From positions 3,596,001-3,660,000 of the forward strand of contig NZ_JACHNE010000001.1 of assembly GCF_014205255.1 (NCBI RefSeq): a stretch of DNA of 64,000 bases, in the 5' to 3' direction. The position numbers and the translations under genes are program-made. The notes below the pieces were generated by a model that had not been told where the DNA came from, ran no database searches, and saw only the letters and a list, made by a program, of their open reading frames with translations. Numbering within the stretch: the first letter of the stretch is position 1; the number at the start of each line of letters is the position of its first letter. Shown here one piece after another: positions 34,971 to 42,477 of the stretch. This DNA is from Streptomyces caelestis. Lineage in GTDB: Bacteria > Actinomycetota > Actinomycetes > Streptomycetales > Streptomycetaceae.

Positions 34971-35855
34971 TCACTTACGGAACGTAGTTCGCTGCTGTTC
35001 ATCGGCCGCTCCACCCGCCCCGACGAGGCCCGTGCGCACGCCAGTCAGCCGGTCCGCGAACCGCCGCATCTCCCGCTGGCCCACCGTCCCGATGACCCCG
35101 GGCAGATATCCCCGCACGCCCTGCATGCCGCGCAGCCACCACTGCCCGTAGACGTGACCGGAGCGCCGCTCGATCCCGGCCACGAGCCGGTCCACCGCCG
35201 GGCCCAGCGGATACGTCTTGTTGGACGGCCAGGGCAGCCGCTGCCTCAACTCCCGCATGACGTCGTCCTGGTCGGCCCCGCGCACCATGTCGGTGTCGGT
35301 CCACGACAGATACCCGACGCCGACCTTCACGCCCCGGTAGCCGACCTCGGCGCGCAGGCTGTGCGCGTACGCCTCCACACCGGACTTGGACGCGCAGTAC
35401 GCGGTCATCATCGGCGCCGGGGTGATCGCGGCGAGGGACGCGATCTGAAGCAGATAACCCCGGCTCTGCAGCAGCATCGGCAGGAAGGCGCGGGCCGTCA
35501 CCGCCGAGCCGACCAGGTTCACCTCGATCACCCGCCGCCAGGACTCCGGATCGGAGTCGGCGAACGGACCGCCCGTGGCGACACCGGCGTTGGCGACGAC
35601 GATGTCGACCCGGCCGAAGCGCTCCTCGACCTCCCGCGCGACCCGGGCCATCGCCTCGTGGTCGGTGACGTCGGCGTGCCAGTGGTCGCTGTCGCTGTGC
35701 AGCCGGCCGGAGACCTCCTTGAGCGCGTCCGGTTCGAGCCCGACCAGCGCGATCTTCACGCCACGCGCGGAGAGCTTGCGGGCCAGCAACTCCCCGACGC
35801 CGCGCGCCGCCCCGGTCACCACGGCGACCTTCCCCTCCAGGCTCACCCTGCTCAT
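34971..35855 (-). CDS. Short-chain dehydrogenase/reductase
   Basis: 294 aa classical SDR: 'VTGAARGVGELLARKL' (cofactor loop), 'NAG' in 'IVVANAGVATGG', Ser in 'LLQIASLAAITPAP' and the catalytic 'YCASK'. The C-terminal 40 residues are an extra tail. The ATG overlaps the hydrolase TGA (ATGA), making it the last gene of a three-gene coupled operon. It probably oxidises or reduces an alcohol made by the monooxygenase/hydrolase pair; the substrate is unknown. Confidence 0.9.
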   Translation of the reverse strand: MSRVSLEGKVAVVTGAARGVGELLARKLSARGVKIALVGLEPDALKEVSGRLHSDSDHWHADVTDHEAMARVAREVEERFGRVDIVVANAGVATGGPFADSDPESWRRVIEVNLVGSAVTARAFLPMLLQSRGYLLQIASLAAITPAPMMTAYCASKSGVEAYAHSLRAEVGYRGVKVGVGYLSWTDTDMVRGADQDDVMRELRQRLPWPSNKTYPLGPAVDRLVAGIERRSGHVYGQWWLRGMQGVRGYLPGVIGTVGQREMRRFADRLTGVRTGLVGAGGAADEQQRTTFRK

Positions 35856-36775
35856 GCGCTCTCCTCGGATACGACCTGGATGTGTGTGTGGACGAGTTCG
35901 CGTATCTTCCCGGTGACCAGCTCGGGCGCCTCGACCGGCGTCATGTGGCCGATGCCGGGCAGCTCGGTCAGCCCGGTGCAGTGCGGCAGCGCTTCGGCCA
36001 GGGCCCGGGCCTGCACCGGCGGCGTCAGCCGGTCCGCCGTGCCGACGACCACGGCCGTGGGCACGTCCAGCTCCCGCACGCCGTGGTCGAGGTCGAGCAG
36101 GTCCAGCACGTGCGACCAGGAGTAACGGACCTCGCGGGGGCAGGCGTGCACGATGCGGGCGCAGGCCTCGACCATGTGCGGGGCCGAACCCGGGCCCATC
36201 GTCCCGTACTTGAGGATCCGGCGGGCCAGGGGCGTGACCGGCCCGAGCGGCGCCCGCGAGCCGAGGATCCGCCGGGTCAGCCAGGTGCGCAGCCGCCCGG
36301 GCCGCAGGGGGACGACGGTGGAGGCCGCGACCAGCCGCGAACTGCCGGTGCTGCACAGCAGGACGGCGGCGGCGTGCTCGCGGAAGACGGTTCTCCCGGA
36401 GGCCGCCTTGACGGTCATGCCGCCCAGGGAGTGCCCGGCGATCACGGCCTGTTCGCCGGGCGCGAGGGTGGCTTCGAGTACGGCTTGAAGGTCGTCGGCC
36501 AGGGCGTCGGTGGTGCACGCGGGGTTCGCGGGGCTGCGTCCGTGGCCGCGCTGGTCGTAGGCGATGACCCGGTGGTCTGCGGCCAGGTCGCGCATCTGGG
36601 CCGCCCAGAAGGCGGTGGAGCAGGTCCAGCCGTGGGCGAGGACGACGGCGGGCGCGGCCTCGGGCCCGTGGATCTCTACGTGCAGCCGGGCGCCGTCAGC
36701 CGATACGGCGGTCAGTTCGCGCGCGGGGGCGGGCGGGGCGTAGGGGCCGGAGTCGACGGACAGGAGGCGGCTCAC
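35852..36775 (-). CDS. Alpha/beta hydrolase
   Basis: 307 aa. Oxyanion strand 'VVLAHGWTCSTAFWAAQ', nucleophile elbow 'IAGHSLGGMTV' (G-H-S-L-G), late acid region 'VVVGTADRLTPP' and catalytic His in 'LPGIGHMTPVEAPE'. The GTG overlaps the monooxygenase stop by 4 bp. In an operon with a Baeyer-Villiger-type monooxygenase it would cleave the ester product. Confidence 0.9.
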   Translation of the reverse strand: MSRLLSVDSGPYAPPAPARELTAVSADGARLHVEIHGPEAAPAVVLAHGWTCSTAFWAAQMRDLAADHRVIAYDQRGHGRSPANPACTTDALADDLQAVLEATLAPGEQAVIAGHSLGGMTVKAASGRTVFREHAAAVLLCSTGSSRLVAASTVVPLRPGRLRTWLTRRILGSRAPLGPVTPLARRILKYGTMGPGSAPHMVEACARIVHACPREVRYSWSHVLDLLDLDHGVRELDVPTAVVVGTADRLTPPVQARALAEALPHCTGLTELPGIGHMTPVEAPELVTGKIRELVHTHIQVVSEESA

Positions 36776-38304
36776 GCGTCCACCCCGGCCTTCTGCTCGG
36801 CAGCCCTCTCGGTCTTCGCCGCCGGGGTCCGCAGGACGTCGTACTCCGCGAGGTGCACCCGTCGCGTCGCCCGCCGGAACTCGGCTGTCGTACCGGGCCA
36901 GATGGTGGTGTTGCGGCCGCTCGCGTCGAGGTACCAGCTGGTGCAGCCGCCGGTGTTCCACACGGTCCGCTTCATGCGCTCCTGCACCCGGTGGTTCCAG
37001 ACGCGTACGGCGCTCGGCCGGGCGTCGAGGGCGACCCGGCCGCCGAGGACGTCGAGTTGGCGGACGAAGTCGGCCAGGTAGTTCAGCTGGGACTCGATCA
37101 TGAGGATCATCGAGGAGTTCCCGAGGCCGGTGTTGGGCCCGATGATCGTCATCCAGTTGGGGAAGCCGGCGGCCGAGGCGCCGCGCAGGGCCTCCATGCC
37201 GCCCTTCCAGGTCTCGGCGAGGGTCCGTCCGTCGGCGCCCACGACCCGCTCGGCGATGGGCATGTCGGTGACGTGGAACCCGGTGCCGAAGACGATCGCG
37301 TCCACCTCGGCCTCGCTGCCGTCGGCGGCGACGAGGGTCGATCCGCGGACCTCGGCCAGCCCGCTCGCGACGACGTCGACATTGGGTTGTGCGAGCGCCG
37401 GGTAGTACTCGCTGGACAGCAGGATCCGCTTGCAGCCGATGCGGTAGGCCGGGGTGAGCTTCGCCCGCAGGGCCGGGTCCTTGATGGCACGGGCCATGTT
37501 GCGCTTGGCCAGCCGCTCGACGAAGCCGAGTTCGTTCGGGCGCTTGGTGAACGCCTGGACCTGCAACTCCCGGATGCCCCACAGCAGTCCGCGCCGCAGC
37601 TGCGAGGTGACGGGCAGCTGCCGGTGGAGCCACCGCTCGGCGTCGCTGATGGCCCGGTCGATGCGGGGCATCACCCACGGCGGCGTGCGCTGGAAGAGCG
37701 TGAGCCGCGACACGTCGGGCTGGACGGCCGGCACGATCTGGATGGCCGAGGCCCCGGTCCCCACCATCGCGACGCGCTTGCCGCGCAGGTCGTAGTCGTG
37801 GTCCCAGCGGGCCGAGTGGAAGACCTTGCCCGGGAAGGAGTCCAGCCCCGGGATGTCCGGCACCTTCGGATCGGACAGCGGCCCGGTGGCGGACACCACG
37901 ACATCCGCCGACAGACTCCCGCTGCTGGTCTCGATGTCCCAGCACAGCCGCTCGGCGCTCCACGTCATCCGCTTCACCTCCGAGTCGAAGCGGATGTGCG
38001 GCCGCAGCCGGAACGTGTCCGTCACGTGCTCCAGGTAGGCGCGGATGTGCTCCTGCCCCGAGAAGGCGCGCGGCCAGTCGGGGTTGGGCGCGAAGGAGAA
38101 CGAGTACAGATGCGACGGCACGTCACACGCGCACCCCGGGTAGCTGTTGTCCCGCCAGGTCCCGCCGACACTGCTCGCCCGCTCCAGGACGACGAAGTCG
38201 GTGACGCCCTCGCGACGCAGCCGCACGGCGGCCCCCAGCCCGCCGAACCCGGACCCGACCACCGCGACCCGCACATGCTCGCGTTCGTGTTCGCGTTCGC
38301 CCAT
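36772..38304 (-). CDS. Flavin-containing (Baeyer-Villiger-type) monooxygenase
   Basis: 510 aa. FAD site 'VAVVGSGFGGLGAAVRL', NADPH site 'VAMVGTGASAIQIVPAV', and between them 'FPGKVFHSARWDHD', which fits the BVMO fingerprint FxGxxxHxxxW(P/D). It would insert oxygen into a ketone to give an ester or lactone. I used the ATG at 38304, which starts just before the FAD strand; the frame extends 14 codons more. First gene of the coupled monooxygenase-hydrolase-SDR operon, divergent from a MerR regulator. Confidence 0.9.
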   Translation of the reverse strand: MGEREHEREHVRVAVVGSGFGGLGAAVRLRREGVTDFVVLERASSVGGTWRDNSYPGCACDVPSHLYSFSFAPNPDWPRAFSGQEHIRAYLEHVTDTFRLRPHIRFDSEVKRMTWSAERLCWDIETSSGSLSADVVVSATGPLSDPKVPDIPGLDSFPGKVFHSARWDHDYDLRGKRVAMVGTGASAIQIVPAVQPDVSRLTLFQRTPPWVMPRIDRAISDAERWLHRQLPVTSQLRRGLLWGIRELQVQAFTKRPNELGFVERLAKRNMARAIKDPALRAKLTPAYRIGCKRILLSSEYYPALAQPNVDVVASGLAEVRGSTLVAADGSEAEVDAIVFGTGFHVTDMPIAERVVGADGRTLAETWKGGMEALRGASAAGFPNWMTIIGPNTGLGNSSMILMIESQLNYLADFVRQLDVLGGRVALDARPSAVRVWNHRVQERMKRTVWNTGGCTSWYLDASGRNTTIWPGTTAEFRRATRRVHLAEYDVLRTPAAKTERAAEQKAGVDA

Positions 38305-38334
38305 GCCGACACCTCCACACACCACGAGAACCGT

Positions 38335-38350
38335 GCCAGTGAACACTGGC
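38335..38350. promoter_or_regulatory. 16-bp palindrome in the monooxygenase/merR intergenic region
   Basis: GCCAGTG-AA-CACTGGC, perfect 7+2+7 symmetry, 31 bp upstream of the monooxygenase ATG. On the minus strand it directly follows a -35-like TTGCGC (38349-38354), so it lies in the promoter spacer, where MerR-family regulators bind. Confidence 0.62.
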
Positions 38351-38434
38351 GCAATGGGAGAGTAGGGCAGTGGCGTACTGATGGGTAGGGGGCGGTCGAA
38401 GAAAGTTACCCTCGGTACGCCTTAAGGTGCCCAG

Positions 38435-39079
38435 GTGGCCGAGAAGCGTGAATACCGCATGGAAGAGCTGGCCCGCCTGGCCGGGATCACGGTGCGCACC
38501 CTGCGCTTCTACCGCGAGCGCAAGCTGATCCCGCCACCGCGCCGCGAAGGCCGCATCGCCTGGTACGACGACCACCACCTGAACCGGCTGCGCACGATCA
38601 CGGCCCTGCTGGAACGCGGCCACACCCTCAGCGGTATCGCGGATCTGGCGGAGGCCTTCGACCACGGCCGGGACGTCGGCGACCTGCTCGGCGTCGGCGC
38701 CCCCACCGAGGAGGAGCCGGTCCACCTCACCCCCGAGGAACTCGCCGACCACTTCGCGGGCGAGGCCACCCCCGAGAACCTCGCCGCCGCGATGGAGCTC
38801 GGTTATCTCGGCACCGACGGCGACGAGATCGTCCACATCAGCCGCCGCCTTCTGGACGTCTCCTCGGCCCTGGTCCGCGAGGGCATCCCCCTCGCGGAGG
38901 TCCTCAACGCTGCCAGGCAGGTCCGCACCCACGCCGACGCCCTCGCCGAACTCTTCACCGGCCTGGTCCTGCGCCACGCCTCCGAGTCCGACCTGCCCCG
39001 CCTGCGCCCGCTGGCCCGGAGCGTGGTGGAGGCGGAGCTGTCCCTGGCGATGGACCGCAGGATGCCTCGGAACGGCTGA
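38435..39079 (+). CDS. MerR family regulator
   Basis: 214 aa. N-terminal winged helix 'YRMEELARLAGITVRTLRFY' with 'RRIAWYDDHHLNRL'-like wing, a coiled-coil linker and a long C-terminal ligand domain without the metal cysteines. It probably responds to an organic ligand. GTG start with AAGGTG 5 nt upstream. It is divergent from, and probably controls, the monooxygenase operon. Confidence 0.9.
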   Translation: MAEKREYRMEELARLAGITVRTLRFYRERKLIPPPRREGRIAWYDDHHLNRLRTITALLERGHTLSGIADLAEAFDHGRDVGDLLGVGAPTEEEPVHLTPEELADHFAGEATPENLAAAMELGYLGTDGDEIVHISRRLLDVSSALVREGIPLAEVLNAARQVRTHADALAELFTGLVLRHASESDLPRLRPLARSVVEAELSLAMDRRMPRNG

Positions 39080-39166
39080 CGTCCGAGCCAAGCGCCTGGC
39101 GCCCTCTCCGACGCGCCGCGGGCGCTGCCGGGGGCTATGGCGCTGGGAGCTCCCGCGCCATGCCCG

Positions 39167-39970
39167 TCACTGTTCGAAGACCACGGTCACAGGAGCATGG
39201 TCCGACCACCGCTCCTCATGACTGACCGCTCGCTCCACGATCGCCTTGACAGCCCGCCCCGCAAGGCCGGGCGTGGCCGCAGCCAGGTCGATCCTCCATC
39301 CCGCGTCGTTGTCGAAGGCGCGCCCCCGGTACGACCACCATGTGTACGGCCCCTCCACATCCGGGTGCAGCGCACGCACGACATCGACGTACCCGCCGTC
39401 CGCGGGACCGAAGACCTTGGACAGCCACTCCCGCTCCTCGGGCAGGAACCCGGAGTTCTTGGTGTTGCCGCGCCAGTTCTTCAGGTCGGCCCGCTGGTGG
39501 GCGATGTTCCAGTCACCGCAGACGAGCACCTCGCGCCCCTCGGCGGCGGCCCGCTCCCGAAGCCCCTTCAGATAGGCGAGGAACTCGCCCATGAAGCGCT
39601 CCTTCTCGTCCTGCCGCTCGGTGCCGACCTCACCCGAGGGCAGATACAGGGAGGCGACGGTGACCCCCGGCAGCTCGGCCTCCACATACCGCCCACTGCC
39701 GTCGAACTCGGCGGAGCCGAACCCGACCCGGACCCGGTCGGGCTCACGCCGGGTGTACAGGGACACCCCGGCCCGCCCCTTGGCGGCGGCCGGCGCGTGC
39801 ACCACGTGCCAGCCCTCGGGGTCGCGGACGTGTTCGGGCAACTGCTCCGGCTCGGCGCGCACCTCCTGGAGGCACAGCACATCGGCGTCGGTCCGCGCGA
39901 GCCACTCCACGAAGCCCTTCTTCGCGGCGGCACGCAGCCCATTCACATTCACAGAGGTCACAGTGAGCAA
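39167..39970 (-). CDS. xth: Exodeoxyribonuclease III
   Basis: 267 aa EEP-fold AP endonuclease/3'-5' exonuclease for base-excision repair. Motifs: 'VNVNGLRAA', 'CLQEVRAE' (metal Glu), 'VCGDWNIAH', 'FDNDAGWRIDL', 'SDHAPV' (catalytic Asp-His). The start is TTG 39970 with GGAGAG 4 nt upstream, giving 'LLTVTSVNVNG'. This start and leader come from mini-island 2. The original leaderless GTG with 'LTVTSINV' is left at 41715, 1.7 kb upstream. The codons GTG-AAT-GTG-AAT just after the repeat are atypical for this genome. Confidence 0.92.
   Translation of the reverse strand: MLTVTSVNVNGLRAAAKKGFVEWLARTDADVLCLQEVRAEPEQLPEHVRDPEGWHVVHAPAAAKGRAGVSLYTRREPDRVRVGFGSAEFDGSGRYVEAELPGVTVASLYLPSGEVGTERQDEKERFMGEFLAYLKGLRERAAAEGREVLVCGDWNIAHQRADLKNWRGNTKNSGFLPEEREWLSKVFGPADGGYVDVVRALHPDVEGPYTWWSYRGRAFDNDAGWRIDLAAATPGLAGRAVKAIVERAVSHEERWSDHAPVTVVFEQ
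39954..39969 (-). repeat. 16-bp direct repeat at the present xth start (attL-like)
   Basis: GAGGTCACAGTGAGCA, identical to 41699-41714. On the coding strand it reads TGCTCACTGTGACCTC (residues '(L)LTVTS'). Confidence 0.78.
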
Positions 39971-40713
39971 AACACTCTCCAGAGCACAGGAAGACTCAGG
40001 CACGTTACTGGACGGCAGCGCCCTCCCTTGCTGGCGCCCAAGGGTCCGTCTCCCACACGGATGCGCCTCGCCGCAGACGACCATCATCCGTCTGGGTGGC
40101 GGACGTGACGGCGAACACTAGGCCATACCGGCCCGACCAACAGCGTGGCCAGCACGTATGCCAGCCGCGCGCCCCGCCGTACGCCGAACGGCGGCAGAAG
40201 CCGCCAATACCTCACGGCGTGAACAACACCGCCCCATGACCGGCCCCAGATTGTCCATGGGCGTTGGGGCCGCCGACCGCATCCCCCGGTGGGAATCGAC
40301 TGGCGGCGACCGCGGGCAGCTCCTCGAGGACGGAACCCGCGCCCCTGTACGCCGCCACTATCCGCTGGTCGCCACCACTCCGAACCGGTGCAGCCCGTCA
40401 GCCACCTCGACGAAGCCACCCCGCCCATCACCCACGCGTCCGCATGAGGTGTCCCGGGAGTGGCCTGTATCGACACCAGCGCCGCGAGTCTTCGCAGCCA
40501 GTTGCGGCAGGACGGGCACTCATGCCTCGCCCACGCCATGAACGACGTCGCCGACGGCATCCGTTCCGTGTCGAGCGTGTTCGCCGTCGGCCGCCTTCTC
40601 CTACACGAGTCGTGCGAGGGACTGCTCACCGCGCCGAGGGATACTGCGACGACCGGAGCCCCCATGCCTTGCGGTACGCCGTGCACTCCGCTCGCCCGTG
40701 TGGCTTCGCCTGG
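39971..40713. other. 743 bp with no recognisable gene (left part of mini-island 2)
   Basis: Several overlapping open frames exist on both strands, but none has a convincing start, codon pattern or family resemblance. It probably holds decayed remnants and whatever promoter now drives xth. Confidence 0.6.
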
Positions 40714-41160
40714 TCACCACCTCCACCGCGACCGCGGGACCCTGATCGTTCGCCCCGCGTCCCAATTTCTGATGATCAGTGTGCATCGGGCCCATCCGAT
40801 CACCGAGACAGCCCCGTACAAGGCTCCCACGGCTGCGTAAAGTTCGGGCACTACCTGCATGAGCCCAAGCGTCAACGTCACGCCCGCTACCAGCAGCAAG
40901 ACTGCGTTGATGCGCCGCTTGCGACGGCAGACACGCACATACTGATGGGCTCTGCGCTGCGACTCTGCCCTCTGAGCGTCCTCCGCGTCGAGGATGCGCT
41001 GCCGCCGCGCATCCCAGCGGCGGTCCACCTCCACCGACTCGGGATCCCGCGGCGCGGCAGGTGAGTTGAACACCACGTCGCCATGGATGGCGCCGGACTG
41101 CACCACCGGGCCTCTGACGTTGCCCCTCAACTCATTATGCGTGGACGGCTGTTCACTCAT
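40714..41160 (-). CDS. Small membrane protein with an 'RGNVRGPVVQSGAIHGDVV' motif
   Basis: 148 aa. Residues 9-30 carry 'NELRGNVRGPVVQSGAIHG' followed by 'DVVF', a short Gly/Val repeat that, from memory, heads many otherwise unrelated actinobacterial proteins. Next is a charged helix rich in Arg/Glu/Ala (about 35-85), then two membrane helices ('NAVLLLVAGVTLTLGLMQVV', 'LYAAVGALYGAVSVIGWA') and a basic tail. There is no ribosome site; TATCTT lies 8 nt before the ATG, so it may be leaderless. Sole plausible intact gene of mini-island 2. Function unknown. Confidence 0.6.
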   Translation of the reverse strand: MSEQPSTHNELRGNVRGPVVQSGAIHGDVVFNSPAAPRDPESVEVDRRWDARRQRILDAEDAQRAESQRRAHQYVRVCRRKRRINAVLLLVAGVTLTLGLMQVVPELYAAVGALYGAVSVIGWARCTLIIRNWDAGRTIRVPRSRWRW

Positions 41161-41698
41161 GCGTCGGAAGATACGCCAGCGCCGATCAGGCGCGCCATGG
41201 CCGCGCTGAGCGAGCGAGTCATCGTGCATGGCTGGTCGGCACTCCGCAGGAACATTCCGGCGCACCAAAGTGCAAACCATGATCGGCCTCGCCACCGCAG
41301 CCCCGTTCACCGTCGACGTCGCCAGCATCCCCGAACCGCCGTTGGTGTCGGCTCCGCGCTCGCCGTCGCCACCAGCTCCTACACGTACGGGGCGTTCCTT
41401 GACGCCGTACAGAAAGCTTCTGCCGTCGTAGCTTGGGGCCGGTGGACAAGCGGGTACTGGATCGACGCCGACGAGGCCGAGCGCCGCTGACGGATCCGGC
41501 TGGGGTTCCGGTGGCATCGCGATCCGGCCAGGGCCCTCATCGATCTTTGTGCTGGTACGCACACTCCGGACACCGTCGGGATCGGAGCGGAATGCCTCGT
41601 CGAAGGTGAAACGGCACCTCGCGGGTCGGCTGATCAATAGATCACTACCGGCATGGGCCGCCTGCCGCATGTCAGACGCAGAGTTACCCACGTTGATC
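41161..41698. other. 538 bp with no recognisable gene (right part of mini-island 2)
   Basis: The minus frame runs open from the orphaned xth start through this stretch, but after 'VLTVTSINV' it loses all resemblance to xth. I see no other coding signal. Confidence 0.55.
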
Positions 41699-41714
41699 GA
41701 GGTCACAGTGAGCA
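41699..41714 (-). repeat. 16-bp direct repeat at the orphaned xth start (attR-like)
   Basis: Identical to 39954-39969. The next codons, read leftwards, encode 'INV', close to the 'VNV' of xth. Confidence 0.78.
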
Positions 41715-41721
41715 CCCGGGC

Positions 41722-41750
41722 ACAATACCGGCACACTGGACGAGGTCCAG
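41722..41750 (-). promoter_or_regulatory. Orphaned original xth promoter
   Basis: On the minus strand: CTGGAC (-35, 41745-41750), 17 nt, TATTGT (-10, 41722-41727), then the GTG at 41715 six nt later. This fits a leaderless transcript. It now reads into mini-island 2. Confidence 0.6.
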
Positions 41751-41774
41751 TTCCGGATCGCATACGGTACGGCC

Positions 41775-42251
41775 ATGCACATACGCCGGGTCTCCTTCGA
41801 CCACCCCGACGCCGTGAAACTGAACGACCAGGTCCAGGCCGAGTACGCCGTCCGCTACGGGGACGACGGCGACGCGACGGTCATGGCCGTGTCGGACTTC
41901 GAGCCGCCGAACGGCATCTACCTGATCGCGTACGACGAGTTCGGTACCCCCGTCGCCTCGGGCGGCTGGCGGGCTCAGGACGCGAACGACGAGGGCAATC
42001 TGGACGGCGACGCCGAGGTCAAGCGCATGTACGTGATCGACCAGATGCGCGGCCGGGGCCTCGCCCGCCGCATCCTGGCCGCCCTGGAGGAGGACGCCCG
42101 CGCGGCCGGCCGCACCCGCATGGTCCTGGAGACGGGCCTCAAGCAGCCCGAGGCCATAGCCCTGTACACGTCCGGCGGCTACGAGCCCTGCGCCAAGTTC
42201 GGCTACTACCGGCACTACGAGTCGAGCCGCTGCTTCGCGAAGAGCCTCTGA
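41775..42251 (+). CDS. GNAT family N-acetyltransferase
   Basis: 158 aa. Acetyl-CoA loop 'VIDQMRGRGLARRILAALEE' and the late 'LETGLKQPEAIALYTSGGYEP'. The substrate is unknown. It is divergent from the old xth start, with which it once shared an intergenic promoter region. Confidence 0.88.
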   Translation: MHIRRVSFDHPDAVKLNDQVQAEYAVRYGDDGDATVMAVSDFEPPNGIYLIAYDEFGTPVASGGWRAQDANDEGNLDGDAEVKRMYVIDQMRGRGLARRILAALEEDARAAGRTRMVLETGLKQPEAIALYTSGGYEPCAKFGYYRHYESSRCFAKSL

Positions 42252-42269
42252 AGGCTGGGGAACAGAGCA

Positions 42270-42301
42270 GAGCCCCTGCCGGCTTTCGCCGACAGGGGCT
42301 C
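42270..42301. terminator. Bidirectional terminator between the GNAT gene and tRNA-Ala
   Basis: GAGCCCCTG-c-CGGC, loop TTTC, GCCG-a-CAGGGGCTC: a 13-bp stem with one mismatch, between convergent genes. Confidence 0.8.
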
Positions 42302-42310
42302 GAAGCTGCG

Positions 42311-42384
42311 TGGACCTGAGGGGATTTGAACCCCTGGCCCCCTCGATGCGAACGAGGTGCGCTACCGGACTGCGCCACAGGCCC
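42311..42384 (-). tRNA. tRNA-Ala (anticodon CGC)
   Basis: 74-nt cloverleaf. Acceptor GGGCCTG/CAGGTCC contains the G3:U70 wobble pair that identifies alanine tRNAs. Anticodon stem CCTCG/CGAGG with loop TTCGCAT gives CGC. T-arm AGGGG-TTCAAAT-CCCCT, discriminator A. The 3' CCA is not encoded. It reads GCG, a frequent codon at this GC content. Confidence 0.95.
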
Positions 42385-42477
42385 TTGCAACGAGTGAAAC
42401 TTTAGCACCCCGATCGGCCTGCTTGGAAATCCGTTCCCGACGGGCGGCCGAGGGGCGGTCACCTGCGGCTTCGCGGG

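Larger units (their letters stand above)
39970..41698. mobile_element. Mini-island 2 inserted in the 5' end of xth
   Basis: About 1.73 kb between 16-bp direct repeats. The right repeat belongs to the old 5' end of xth (codons for 'VLTVTSINV' with its promoter); the left repeat is inside the present xth start. Only one gene is recognisable (40714-41160). There is no integrase. As with mini-island 1, a gene terminus is duplicated, but here it is the 5' end, so the island supplies a new start codon and leader. Mechanism inferred. Confidence 0.66.

Noticed and set aside
34971..39079. Part of a secondary-metabolite gene cluster
   Set aside because: No synthase, carrier or tailoring genes flank the three-enzyme operon; DNA repair and zinc-independent regulators adjoin it.
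39971..41698. Prophage or ICE genes in mini-island 2
   Set aside because: No integrase, excisionase, Rep, Tra or structural gene can be recognised in any frame.
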